Shown one piece after another: positions 1-6,134 of a DNA stretch of 12,974 bases. Made by a program: the position numbers and the translations under genes. The notes beneath the pieces are model-generated. The model was not told where the DNA came from. It did no database searches and worked only from the letters and a program-made list of their open reading frames with translations. Numbering within the stretch: position 1 is the stretch's first letter; each line of letters starts with the position of its first letter. Origin of the DNA: CAXBNV01 sp963977185 (lineage in GTDB: Bacteria; Pseudomonadota; Gammaproteobacteria; JAGOUU01); NCBI GenBank assembly GCA_963977185.1, contig CAXBNV010000039.1, positions 1-12,974 on the forward strand, in the 5' to 3' direction.

Positions 1-470
1 AAATTAAAGACAATTAGAGCAACAAACCAAAAAGCACTCCAAGCAGCCATTGATAACCCAAGAAAAGTCCATGTTATCTTTGCGCAATCTCCCGTTCCAA
101 CAATAGAAGTTTTTAATACCTCAGTCCAAGGCATATATTCTAACATTACAGAAAAACTAGGCATACATGCTGGGGCTTGCCCTGGTGGAAGACTTTGTAA
201 CCATATTTGTCGAAAAGCCAATAATAATCCTAAAACAGCAAAAAAAGTACAAATGCTAACATATACTAATAAAGTTTTAGTTTTAATTTTAGGATTGTGA
301 ATAGCTGCAATAAGTGCAGTCACTAGCACTAATATATATGCAAAACGCTGCATGTAACACAAAGGACATGGCTCAAGCTCTGTAACATATTCTTGGTAAT
401 AACCAAAAAAAAGAAGCAAAAAAGGTACTAATGCTAAAATTAGAAATAATCTTCTATTATTAAGAGCCAT
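1..470 (-). CDS. dsbB: Disulfide bond formation protein DsbB (3' end outside window)
   Basis: Inner-membrane quinone reductase that re-oxidises periplasmic DsbA and passes electrons to ubiquinone. From the ATG at 470 I can read 156 codons; the frame is still open at base 1, so the last ~20 residues are missing (E. coli DsbB has 176). The first periplasmic cysteine pair is C35-P-L-C38, followed by YMQR, the classic DsbB CPLCxxQR motif. The second pair is C102 (in QAPACMPS) and C129 (in GTGDCAK), spaced as in the E. coli protein. Hydrophobic segments precede the first pair (about residues 8-25), lie between the pairs (two segments) and follow C129 (LGLSMAAWSAFWF). A GGACG ribosome-binding site sits 4 nt before the ATG. 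It is divergent from the small membrane-protein gene at 571. Family assignment is secure. Confidence 0.94.
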   Translation of the reverse strand, partial: MALNNRRLFLILALVPFLLLFFGYYQEYVTELEPCPLCYMQRFAYILVLVTALIAAIHNPKIKTKTLLVYVSICTFFAVLGLLLAFRQIWLQSLPPGQAPACMPSFSVMLEYMPWTEVLKTSIVGTGDCAKITWTFLGLSMAAWSAFWFVALIVFN

Positions 471-498
471 AATAACGTCCTTTTTAGTTTTCTTGAGA

Positions 499-525
499 AT
501 TATATATTATAATAGCTTATATCAA
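499..525 (-). promoter_or_regulatory. Candidate sigma70 promoter for dsbB
   Basis: Read on the minus strand, TTGATA (525-520) and TATAAT (504-499) lie 15 nt apart. Both hexamers are near consensus but the spacer is 2 nt shorter than ideal. Transcription would start near 492, giving a leader of about 22 nt with the GGACG ribosome-binding site. A second TATAAT (511-506) overlaps the spacer but is too close to this -35. The region is so AT-rich that chance matches are likely. Confidence 0.4.
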
Positions 526-570
526 TATTATTTTATATAAAATTTGTATTTTTTCAAAAAAGGATTGTTT

Positions 571-801
571 ATGAAAAATGAATGCATTATTAAAAGATTT
601 ATTTTATTTGTTATAACTTTTCCTGCTGCATTGGTGTTTAGCTTTTGGGCTGGATATATGATTGGCACGGTATTATCTTTTGCTAATTTTAATTTTATTC
701 CTTATACAGGCAGCAACCCTAATCCAATTAACTACTTAGCTATCATTGGGACTTTGATTTTTTATTTTTATATACTGTTTTTTAAAACCAAACATAAGTA
801 A
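571..801 (+). CDS. Small two-helix membrane protein, unknown function
   Basis: A 76-residue protein I do not recognise. I chose the ATG at 571 because AAAAGGA lies 5 nt upstream; an in-frame TTG at 544 would add nine residues without a ribosome-binding site. A short basic N-terminus (MKNECIIKR) leads into a hydrophobic helix at about residues 9-36. A polar loop with TGSNPNPINY follows, then a second helix at about 53-69 and a lysine/histidine-rich tail (KTKHK). This predicts a two-pass inner-membrane protein with both ends in the cytoplasm. It lies between divergent dsbB and co-oriented hisC, 42 nt before hisC. The hisC gene appears to have its own promoter in that gap, so the two need not be co-transcribed. 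The good ribosome-binding site and sensible topology favour a real gene, but there is no homology-based support. Confidence 0.6.
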   Translation: MKNECIIKRFILFVITFPAALVFSFWAGYMIGTVLSFANFNFIPYTGSNPNPINYLAIIGTLIFYFYILFFKTKHK

Positions 802-806
802 CCTCT

Positions 807-836
807 TTGACTAACACTATAGTTTATATCCATAAT
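807..836 (+). promoter_or_regulatory. Candidate promoter giving a leaderless hisC transcript
   Basis: TTGACT (807-812) and CATAAT (831-836) each match the sigma70 consensus at five of six positions and are separated by 18 nt. Transcription would normally start about 7 nt past the -10, near 843, which is directly at the hisC ATG (844). The resulting mRNA would be leaderless or nearly so, consistent with the absence of a Shine-Dalgarno sequence. An alternative -10, TATAGT (818-823), lacks a recognisable -35. Confidence 0.42.
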
Positions 837-854
837 TACAATTATGGATATAAA
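823..854. repeat. 14-bp perfect inverted repeat over the hisC -10 box and start codon
   Basis: Arms 823-836 and 841-854 are exact reverse complements separated by the 4-nt TACA. The left arm contains the candidate -10 CATAAT and the right arm contains the hisC ATG and codons 2-3. It could be an operator for a dimeric repressor, or an RNA hairpin if transcription starts upstream of it. It is not a plausible terminator: no T-run follows on either strand and only two of the 14 pairs are G-C. The dyad is certain; its function is inferred. Confidence 0.75.
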
Positions 855-1944
855 AAAACTTATTAATTTAGAATTTCAAAATCTAACACCATACCAAGCT
901 GGCAAACCTATTGAAGAGTTAGCACGTGAAAAAAATCTAACTAATATAATCAAATTAGCCAGTAATGAAAATTTGTTAGGTCCAAGTCCTTTAGTCTTTA
1001 AAGCAATACAAAAAGAATTATCTCATTTATTATATTATCCAGATCCAAATAATTATGCTTTAAAGCAAACTTTAGAACAAAAATATAATATTAGTTCTGA
1101 TAAAATCATAATAGGTAACGGATCAGATGAAATTCAATTATTAATAACTCGGGCTTTTGTTAATAATCAAGATGAAGTCATTATCCCAAAATATTCTTTT
1201 GCAAATTATAAAATTATTGCTAATGCTCAGCGAGCTAAAATTATTGAATCAGATTTAGATAATAATTTTTATATAAATATTGAAGATATTATCAAAAAAA
1301 TAACTAATCGAACTAAAATAATTTATATAGCAAATCCTGGAAATCCTATTAGTACTTATTTATACTCTGATAAAATTAAATATTTATTAGAAAATATAGA
1401 TAAAAATATTTTAGTTCTACTTGATGAGGCTTACTTTGAATATAGATTAGAATTTGATAGTTTTGATACTGTTAATTTATTAAATAAATTTGATAACTTA
1501 ATAATAACAAGAACTTTCTCTAAAGCTTACGGCTTAGCAGGCTTAAGAGCGGGTTATGGCTTTGCAAATTCTCAGATTATTAATCTATTGCATCAAATAA
1601 AATTACCTTTTAACGTTAATAGGCTTGCCAGTATAGCGGCAATTTGTGCTCTAGATGATCAAAAATATATTTCTAAGATTTTGGAAATAAATCATCAAGA
1701 AAAAGATTTTCTATATTCACAATTTAATAAACTAAATTTAAAATATATAAAATCTTATACCAACTTTATAACTGTAAAATTAGACAATCCAGATAAAATT
1801 TATAATTATTTATTAGACAAAGGCATAATTACAAGACCCCTTAAAAATTATTCTCTTGATAATTATTTAAGAGTTACTATAGGTAATCATCAGCAAAATA
1901 TAATTTTTATTGAAAAATTTTCAAAATTTTTACAAAAATTATAA
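844..1944 (+). CDS. hisC: Histidinol-phosphate aminotransferase
   Basis: A PLP-dependent fold-type I aminotransferase that converts imidazole acetol-phosphate and glutamate to histidinol phosphate in histidine synthesis. It has 366 residues, the normal length. The N-terminal region has LTPYQAGKPIEELAREK and KLASNENLLGPSP. D194 and Y197 lie in LLDEAYFEY. The PLP-binding lysine is K227 in TRTFSKAYGLAGLRAGYG, and the substrate-binding arginine is R343 in YLRVTIG. In the motif usually read NPNNPTGT, this protein has NPGNPIST (164-171), a noticeable change. No other his gene is present, so it may be a dispersed his gene or an aminotransferase for aromatic 2-oxo acids. The start at 844 is the only ATG near the conserved N-terminus; an in-frame stop lies at 820. 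There is no ribosome-binding site, and the start lies within a dyad. It converges on lepB with 23 nt between them. Confidence 0.94.
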   Translation: MDIKKLINLEFQNLTPYQAGKPIEELAREKNLTNIIKLASNENLLGPSPLVFKAIQKELSHLLYYPDPNNYALKQTLEQKYNISSDKIIIGNGSDEIQLLITRAFVNNQDEVIIPKYSFANYKIIANAQRAKIIESDLDNNFYINIEDIIKKITNRTKIIYIANPGNPISTYLYSDKIKYLLENIDKNILVLLDEAYFEYRLEFDSFDTVNLLNKFDNLIITRTFSKAYGLAGLRAGYGFANSQIINLLHQIKLPFNVNRLASIAAICALDDQKYISKILEINHQEKDFLYSQFNKLNLKYIKSYTNFITVKLDNPDKIYNYLLDKGIITRPLKNYSLDNYLRVTIGNHQQNIIFIEKFSKFLQKL

Positions 1945-1967
1945 CAGCTCCAATAAATAAAATAACC

Positions 1968-2771
1968 TTATAAAGAAGTACCAATTCGATCCCATCTGAA
2001 GTTAGTCCAAGAGTATTGATCCCAACTGAACCAAATCATAACAGCTTTACCTTCAAAATTATCAAAAGGCACAAAACCCCAGTAACGACTATCATCACTG
2101 TTATCTCTATTATCTCCCATCATAAAATAATTACCTTCAGGGACAACTAAATCCTTGAAACTAACGCTATCTCTTGCTGGAGTAACATAAATTTTATGCT
2201 TAGTACCTAATAAATTTTCTTCATAAACTTCAACATCCCAATACTTTTTACCATCATCAGTATCTTTTGTTTCTTTTATAAAATTATATTCTAATTCTTT
2301 ACCGTTTATATGTAATTTTTTGTCTATATAACTAATTTTGTCGCCTGGAACTCCTACAACTCTTTTTACTAGCCAAGTTTTATCATCAACAGGGATATGA
2401 AAAATAGCTATATCTCCTCTTTCAGGCTTTCCTACTGCTAATAACTCATTACCCCAAACTGGTAATTTTAAACCATATGAATATTTGTTAGCTACAACAA
2501 AATCACCCGGCAAAATAGTAGGCTCTAATGATCCTGTTGGTACCCTAAAAGGTTCAAATAAAAATGACCTTAAAATAAAGACTATGAATAACACAGGAAA
2601 AAAAGACCTTGCTTGCTCAGCAAGAAAAGGTAACTTTTTATTATTTTTATAATCACCATCATCTGTACCTATTTGAATGAAATACTTACGGTAAATTATG
2701 TCCGCAAGCCAAATTAATCCTGATGCTGTCGTTGCAATAAATAAAATTAACGGAAAATTTATATCAAACAT
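1968..2771 (-). CDS. lepB: Signal peptidase I
   Basis: A membrane serine/lysine protease that removes signal peptides from secreted proteins. It has 267 residues. Membrane segments lie at about residues 6-23 and 57-71, with a charged cytoplasmic loop between. The nucleophile is S81 in VPTGSLEPT (box B; the residue after the Ser is Leu instead of the usual Met). The general base is K136 in WLVKRVVGVPGD (box D). Box E is MMGDNRDNSDDSRYWG (217-232). GAGG lies 8 nt before the ATG. It is the last gene of the minus-strand block, 10 nt after the preceding 134-codon gene. In many Gammaproteobacteria lepB lies with lepA and rnc; here it follows leucine-degradation genes. No clear terminator separates it from convergent hisC. 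Confidence 0.95.
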   Translation of the reverse strand: MFDINFPLILFIATTASGLIWLADIIYRKYFIQIGTDDGDYKNNKKLPFLAEQARSFFPVLFIVFILRSFLFEPFRVPTGSLEPTILPGDFVVANKYSYGLKLPVWGNELLAVGKPERGDIAIFHIPVDDKTWLVKRVVGVPGDKISYIDKKLHINGKELEYNFIKETKDTDDGKKYWDVEVYEENLLGTKHKIYVTPARDSVSFKDLVVPEGNYFMMGDNRDNSDDSRYWGFVPFDNFEGKAVMIWFSWDQYSWTNFRWDRIGTSL

Positions 2772-2781
2772 CTTTATTTCC

Positions 2782-3186
2782 TCAACCTTTTAAAACTCTA
2801 GCTTGTATAGTGACTACTTCTGTATTGGTATTGAACCATGATCGTGGACCTTGCACCATATCAATTTCTAATAAATTAGCGCCGTTCTTTGCAATCATTT
2901 TCTTAGCAAACTCAATTGCAGATGACTCAGAATCAAATAAATCTTTAGTATATGGAACTGTAACAGTAACTGTGCCAATATGCCTATAATTATATAAATA
3001 ATCAATATCAGAGTGACCTGCTATCACTACTTTTACTTCATTTGCCTTGATTTTAGGGTAACCTTGAGATAAAGGCAAGTACATCCCAGAAGGCTTTACT
3101 TGATTATCAGGACTTAACTCATAAAATATAAATATAGTTAAAGCTAATATTATAAAATGAATAAAATTTCTCATTGTATTATGCAT
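2782..3186 (-). CDS. Signal-anchored protein of unknown function
   Basis: A 134-residue protein I cannot name. A hydrophobic segment at about residues 6-22 is a likely signal peptide or anchor. No cysteine follows, so it is not a lipoprotein. The remainder, about 50-134, is probably a small alpha/beta domain. It has two strands (VKVVIAG and IGTVTVTVPY), a helix with AIEFAKKMIAKNGANLLEID, and a final strand VVTIQARVL. The helix-GAN-strand part loosely recalls the RcsF and YbjQ-like folds, but that is only an impression. The ATG at 3186 has AAGG 5 nt upstream; a second ATG at 3174 is possible. The ribosome-binding site overlaps the stop codon of the acetoacetyl-CoA synthetase gene, suggesting coupled translation. 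It sits directly before lepB, which would fit an envelope role. Confidence 0.72.
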   Translation of the reverse strand: MHNTMRNFIHFIILALTIFIFYELSPDNQVKPSGMYLPLSQGYPKIKANEVKVVIAGHSDIDYLYNYRHIGTVTVTVPYTKDLFDSESSAIEFAKKMIAKNGANLLEIDMVQGPRSWFNTNTEVVTIQARVLKG

Positions 3187-3193
3187 AACAACC

Positions 3194-5179
3194 TTAATTA
3201 TCTAATTCTTTTAAATTTTTAAAATATTTTAAACTCTCTGGATTAGCAATAGAAGACAAATTATTCACATCTTGCTTATTTACTAATTTTTTTACTGTAA
3301 GCTCTAATATTTTACCACTAGTTGTTCTAGGAATATCTAAAACTTCAATAATTTTAGAAGGAACATGTCTTGGCGATGCTTTGTTTTTTAAAATGTCTTT
3401 GATTTTTAATTTTAAATTATCATCTAGTTTACACTTCTCATTAATTCTAACAAATAAAATTAACCTTTCATCTCCTTGATATTGTTGTCCAACAACAATT
3501 GCTTCTAATATTTCTTCTAACTTTTCAACTTGACGATAAATTTCTGCAGTACCAATTCTAACTCCAGAAGGATTAAGCACCGTATCTGAACGACCATATA
3601 TGATTACTCCTTGTTCATTTGTTAGCATTCCATAATCACCATGAGCCCAAATATTATCATACTTGCTAAAATAAGCATTATAATATTTTTTATAATCAAA
3701 ATCATTCCAAAAATAAATTGGCATTGAAGGAAAAGCGTTAAGACAAACTAACTCGCCTTTTTTTTCTAATAATTCATGTCCTGAATCATCAAAAAATCTA
3801 ATATCAAGACCTAAACTTCTTGCTTGTAACTGGCCTTTATATATAGGCAGTAAAACACAACCTAAAGCAAAGCACCCTATAATGTCTGTTCCTCCAGAAA
3901 TAGAACAAAGAGCCAAATTTTTGCTTAAATAATTATACACATAATCAAAACTTTCTGGTAATAATGGCGAGCCAGTTGATAAAATCATTCTTAAATCAGA
4001 TAAATCTGCATGACTCTTAAACCCTGTTTTTTCTAACTGCTGCAAATATTTTGCACTAGTTCCAAAAATAGTAACTTTTTCTTGACTAATTATATCAATT
4101 AATTTCGAATCTTGTTCAAAAAAAGGAAATCCATCATATAAAACTAAAGTTGTGCCTAAAAATAAAGCTGATACCTGCCAATTCCACATCATCCAACTAC
4201 AAGTTGTGTAATATAAAAATTTATCTTGACCTAAATTATCTAAATTATTGATATCTAAATGCAACATATGCTCTTTAACATGCTCAATTAGAACACCGCC
4301 CACACTATGCACAATACATTTAGGTTTTCCTGTAGTACCAGATGAGTACATTATATACAACGGATCAGAAAAATCACAACTGATAAAATCTATTTTATTT
4401 TTATTTGAATTACCATCACAAATTTTATGTAAATATTCTATATTAATAAAATTTTTTATATCAGATATTTTTTCTAAAATAATATTAATTTTATCTTTTA
4501 TAGATATAATCTTACCTTTATAAGAATATTCTGTTGCCGCAAACATTAATTTTGGGTTAACTTGCGTAAACCTATCTAAGATTCCATCAACACCAAACTC
4601 TGGTGAGCATGCCGTCCAAACAGCACCTAATGATGTTGTTGCTAACATACAGACTATAGTGTCTATAGTATTAGGCATAATACCGCAAATCACATCACCT
4701 TTTTTTATATCTAATTTTTTTAAATACTCTGATAAATAATAAACTTTATTATATAAGTCTTGAAAAGAAACAGATTGTCTATTATTAAATTCATCATAAC
4801 TAACAATCGCATCTGATTTAGTATTTTTAATAAAATTACTGGTTAATAAATTTTCAGCATAGTTTAATTGTGCCCCACTAAACCATTTGTTTTTATAAAA
4901 AAATTTATTTTCTTTCAATACAGTAATATCTAGTTTATTATTTTTAAAAATAATATCTGAAAAAATTGCAAATTCTTGCCAAAATATTTGTGTATTTTGT
5001 TTATTAGCTACAGTCCAATTATAAAAGCTATTATATAAACTAGAAAAAAAATCAGGAATACCTGCTTGCTGCTCTATATTAAAATCTGTTTTATTTTCTA
5101 TTGCTTTAATAAATTTATATAATTTTGATTTTATTTTAATATTTTTATCTAAATTAAATAATATCTGTTTTTGATTCAT
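3194..5179 (-). CDS. aacS: Acetoacetyl-CoA synthetase (acetoacetate-CoA ligase)
   Basis: A cytoplasmic ANL-superfamily enzyme that activates acetoacetate with ATP and CoA to acetoacetyl-CoA. Its 661 residues match the family length. The N-terminal region has FWQEF (66-70) and the family-typical WFSGAQLNYAENLL (99-112). The phosphate-binding motif is MYSSGTTGKPK (277-287). ISGGTDIIGCFALG (427-440), WAHGDYG (511-517) and GRSDTVLNPSGVRIGTAEIYRQ (starting at 529) distinguish acetoacetyl-CoA from acetyl-CoA synthetases. The catalytic A10 lysine is K623 in PRTTSGKILE. AAAGGA lies 5 nt before the ATG. The gene overlaps the end of the HMG-CoA lyase gene by 26 nt. The context fits: the lyase releases acetoacetate, and this enzyme recaptures it as a thioester for thiolysis or polymer/lipid synthesis. 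No truncation is seen. Confidence 0.93.
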   Translation of the reverse strand: MNQKQILFNLDKNIKIKSKLYKFIKAIENKTDFNIEQQAGIPDFFSSLYNSFYNWTVANKQNTQIFWQEFAIFSDIIFKNNKLDITVLKENKFFYKNKWFSGAQLNYAENLLTSNFIKNTKSDAIVSYDEFNNRQSVSFQDLYNKVYYLSEYLKKLDIKKGDVICGIMPNTIDTIVCMLATTSLGAVWTACSPEFGVDGILDRFTQVNPKLMFAATEYSYKGKIISIKDKINIILEKISDIKNFINIEYLHKICDGNSNKNKIDFISCDFSDPLYIMYSSGTTGKPKCIVHSVGGVLIEHVKEHMLHLDINNLDNLGQDKFLYYTTCSWMMWNWQVSALFLGTTLVLYDGFPFFEQDSKLIDIISQEKVTIFGTSAKYLQQLEKTGFKSHADLSDLRMILSTGSPLLPESFDYVYNYLSKNLALCSISGGTDIIGCFALGCVLLPIYKGQLQARSLGLDIRFFDDSGHELLEKKGELVCLNAFPSMPIYFWNDFDYKKYYNAYFSKYDNIWAHGDYGMLTNEQGVIIYGRSDTVLNPSGVRIGTAEIYRQVEKLEEILEAIVVGQQYQGDERLILFVRINEKCKLDDNLKLKIKDILKNKASPRHVPSKIIEVLDIPRTTSGKILELTVKKLVNKQDVNNLSSIANPESLKYFKNLKELDN

Positions 5180-6110
5180 ACTTTTCCTTTGCTAAAAGCG
5201 CATTAAATACTTTTGACCTAACAGGTATTTTTAATTTATTAGCAACAAAATTACTTGCCAACAATAATTTATCAAAATTAACATTTGTTTTAATTTTTAA
5301 GTTATTTAATAAAAACAATAAATCTTCTGTTGCAAGATTTCCACTAGCATACCCAGCATAAGGACAACCACCTAAACCAGATACAGAGCTATCTATTACT
5401 GATATGCCCATTAATAATGAAGCATAAACATTTGCTAAAGCTTGACCATAAGTATCGTGAAAATGCACAGAAAAATTATTTAATGATATGCTTTTTGATA
5501 AATAAAATAATAATTCTTGAACATTACCAGCACTTCCAATTCCTATAGTATCAGCGATTGATATTTCATAGCATCCTAAATTATATAATTCTTTTGCAAC
5601 ATTTAATACTTGATCAAATGCCACCTCTCCTTCATAAGGACAACCTAAGCAACAAGAAATATAACCTCGAACTTTAATATGGTTTTCACGTGCCATATTA
5701 ATAACTTTTTTATATTCAACTAAAGACTCGGCGATACTTTTGTTAATATTTTTTTTACAAAAACTATCACTTGCAGCTGTAAATACCGCTATTGTATCTA
5801 TATAATTTTGATTGTAATTTTTTACTTTATCATTATGCTCTAATAATTTTTCTAATCCTTTCACATTAGGGATTAAAACTTGATGCTTTACATTTGGCTT
5901 AACTTTAATATGATTTAAAATATCTAAAGTATCTTGCATTTGAGGCACTTTATCTTTTGAGACAATACTTCCAGACTCTATAATAGAAAATCCTGCATCG
6001 ACTAATAAATCTATTAATATTATTTTGTCTTCTTTTGATATTTGCTGCTTTTCATTTTGCAAGCCATCCCTAGGCCCTACTTCAACTATTGTAACTTTTG
6101 TCGGTAACAT
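5154..6110 (-). CDS. liuE: Hydroxymethylglutaryl-CoA lyase
   Basis: Cleaves 3-hydroxy-3-methylglutaryl-CoA to acetyl-CoA and acetoacetate, the last step of leucine degradation. It is a 318-residue TIM-barrel enzyme of the DRE-TIM metallolyase family. R14-D15 lie in VEVGPRDGLQNE. E45 matches the catalytic glutamate, although its surroundings read ESGSIVSKDKVPQM and not the usual E-x-T-S-F-V-S-P. H216 and H218 in HFHDTYGQALAN bind the metal. C249 in GLGGCPYAGYASGN is the catalytic cysteine of the flexible G-loop, with N258 close by. ISCCLGCPYEG and ADTIGIGSAG are further family motifs. The gene lies 24 nt after the methylcrotonyl-CoA carboxylase subunit gene. The only possible ribosome-binding signal is GGA about 9 nt before the ATG. 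Also called mvaB or hmgL. Confidence 0.95.
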   Translation of the reverse strand: MLPTKVTIVEVGPRDGLQNEKQQISKEDKIILIDLLVDAGFSIIESGSIVSKDKVPQMQDTLDILNHIKVKPNVKHQVLIPNVKGLEKLLEHNDKVKNYNQNYIDTIAVFTAASDSFCKKNINKSIAESLVEYKKVINMARENHIKVRGYISCCLGCPYEGEVAFDQVLNVAKELYNLGCYEISIADTIGIGSAGNVQELLFYLSKSISLNNFSVHFHDTYGQALANVYASLLMGISVIDSSVSGLGGCPYAGYASGNLATEDLLFLLNNLKIKTNVNFDKLLLASNFVANKLKIPVRSKVFNALLAKEKYESKTDII

Positions 6111-6134
6111 AATATATCCATATTTAACTGTTTT

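Noticed and set aside
544..570. A nine-residue longer start (TTG at 544) for the small membrane protein.
   Set aside because: The ATG at 571 has AAAAGGA at a suitable distance; the TTG has none.
1925..1967. An AT-only hairpin (AATTTTT...AAAAATT) at the hisC 3' end as a bidirectional terminator between hisC and lepB.
   Set aside because: The stem has no G-C pair, the loop is too small, and no clean T-run follows on either strand.
4248..4523. Antisense open frames inside aacS, liuE, tyrP, rluD and bamD.
   Set aside because: They overlap well-supported conserved genes, have no ribosome-binding sites and resemble no protein family.
3194..5179. Assignment of the ligase as acetyl-CoA synthetase (Acs).
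   Set aside because: The SGVRIGTAEIYRQVE and GGTDIIGCFALG motifs and the gene context point to acetoacetyl-CoA synthetase.
6103..6125. Similarity between the liuE start region (ATATGGATATATTATG) and the hisC dyad half-site ATTATGGATATAA as a shared regulatory site.
   Set aside because: Only about 9 bases are shared, all low-complexity, and liuE lacks the inverted arm.
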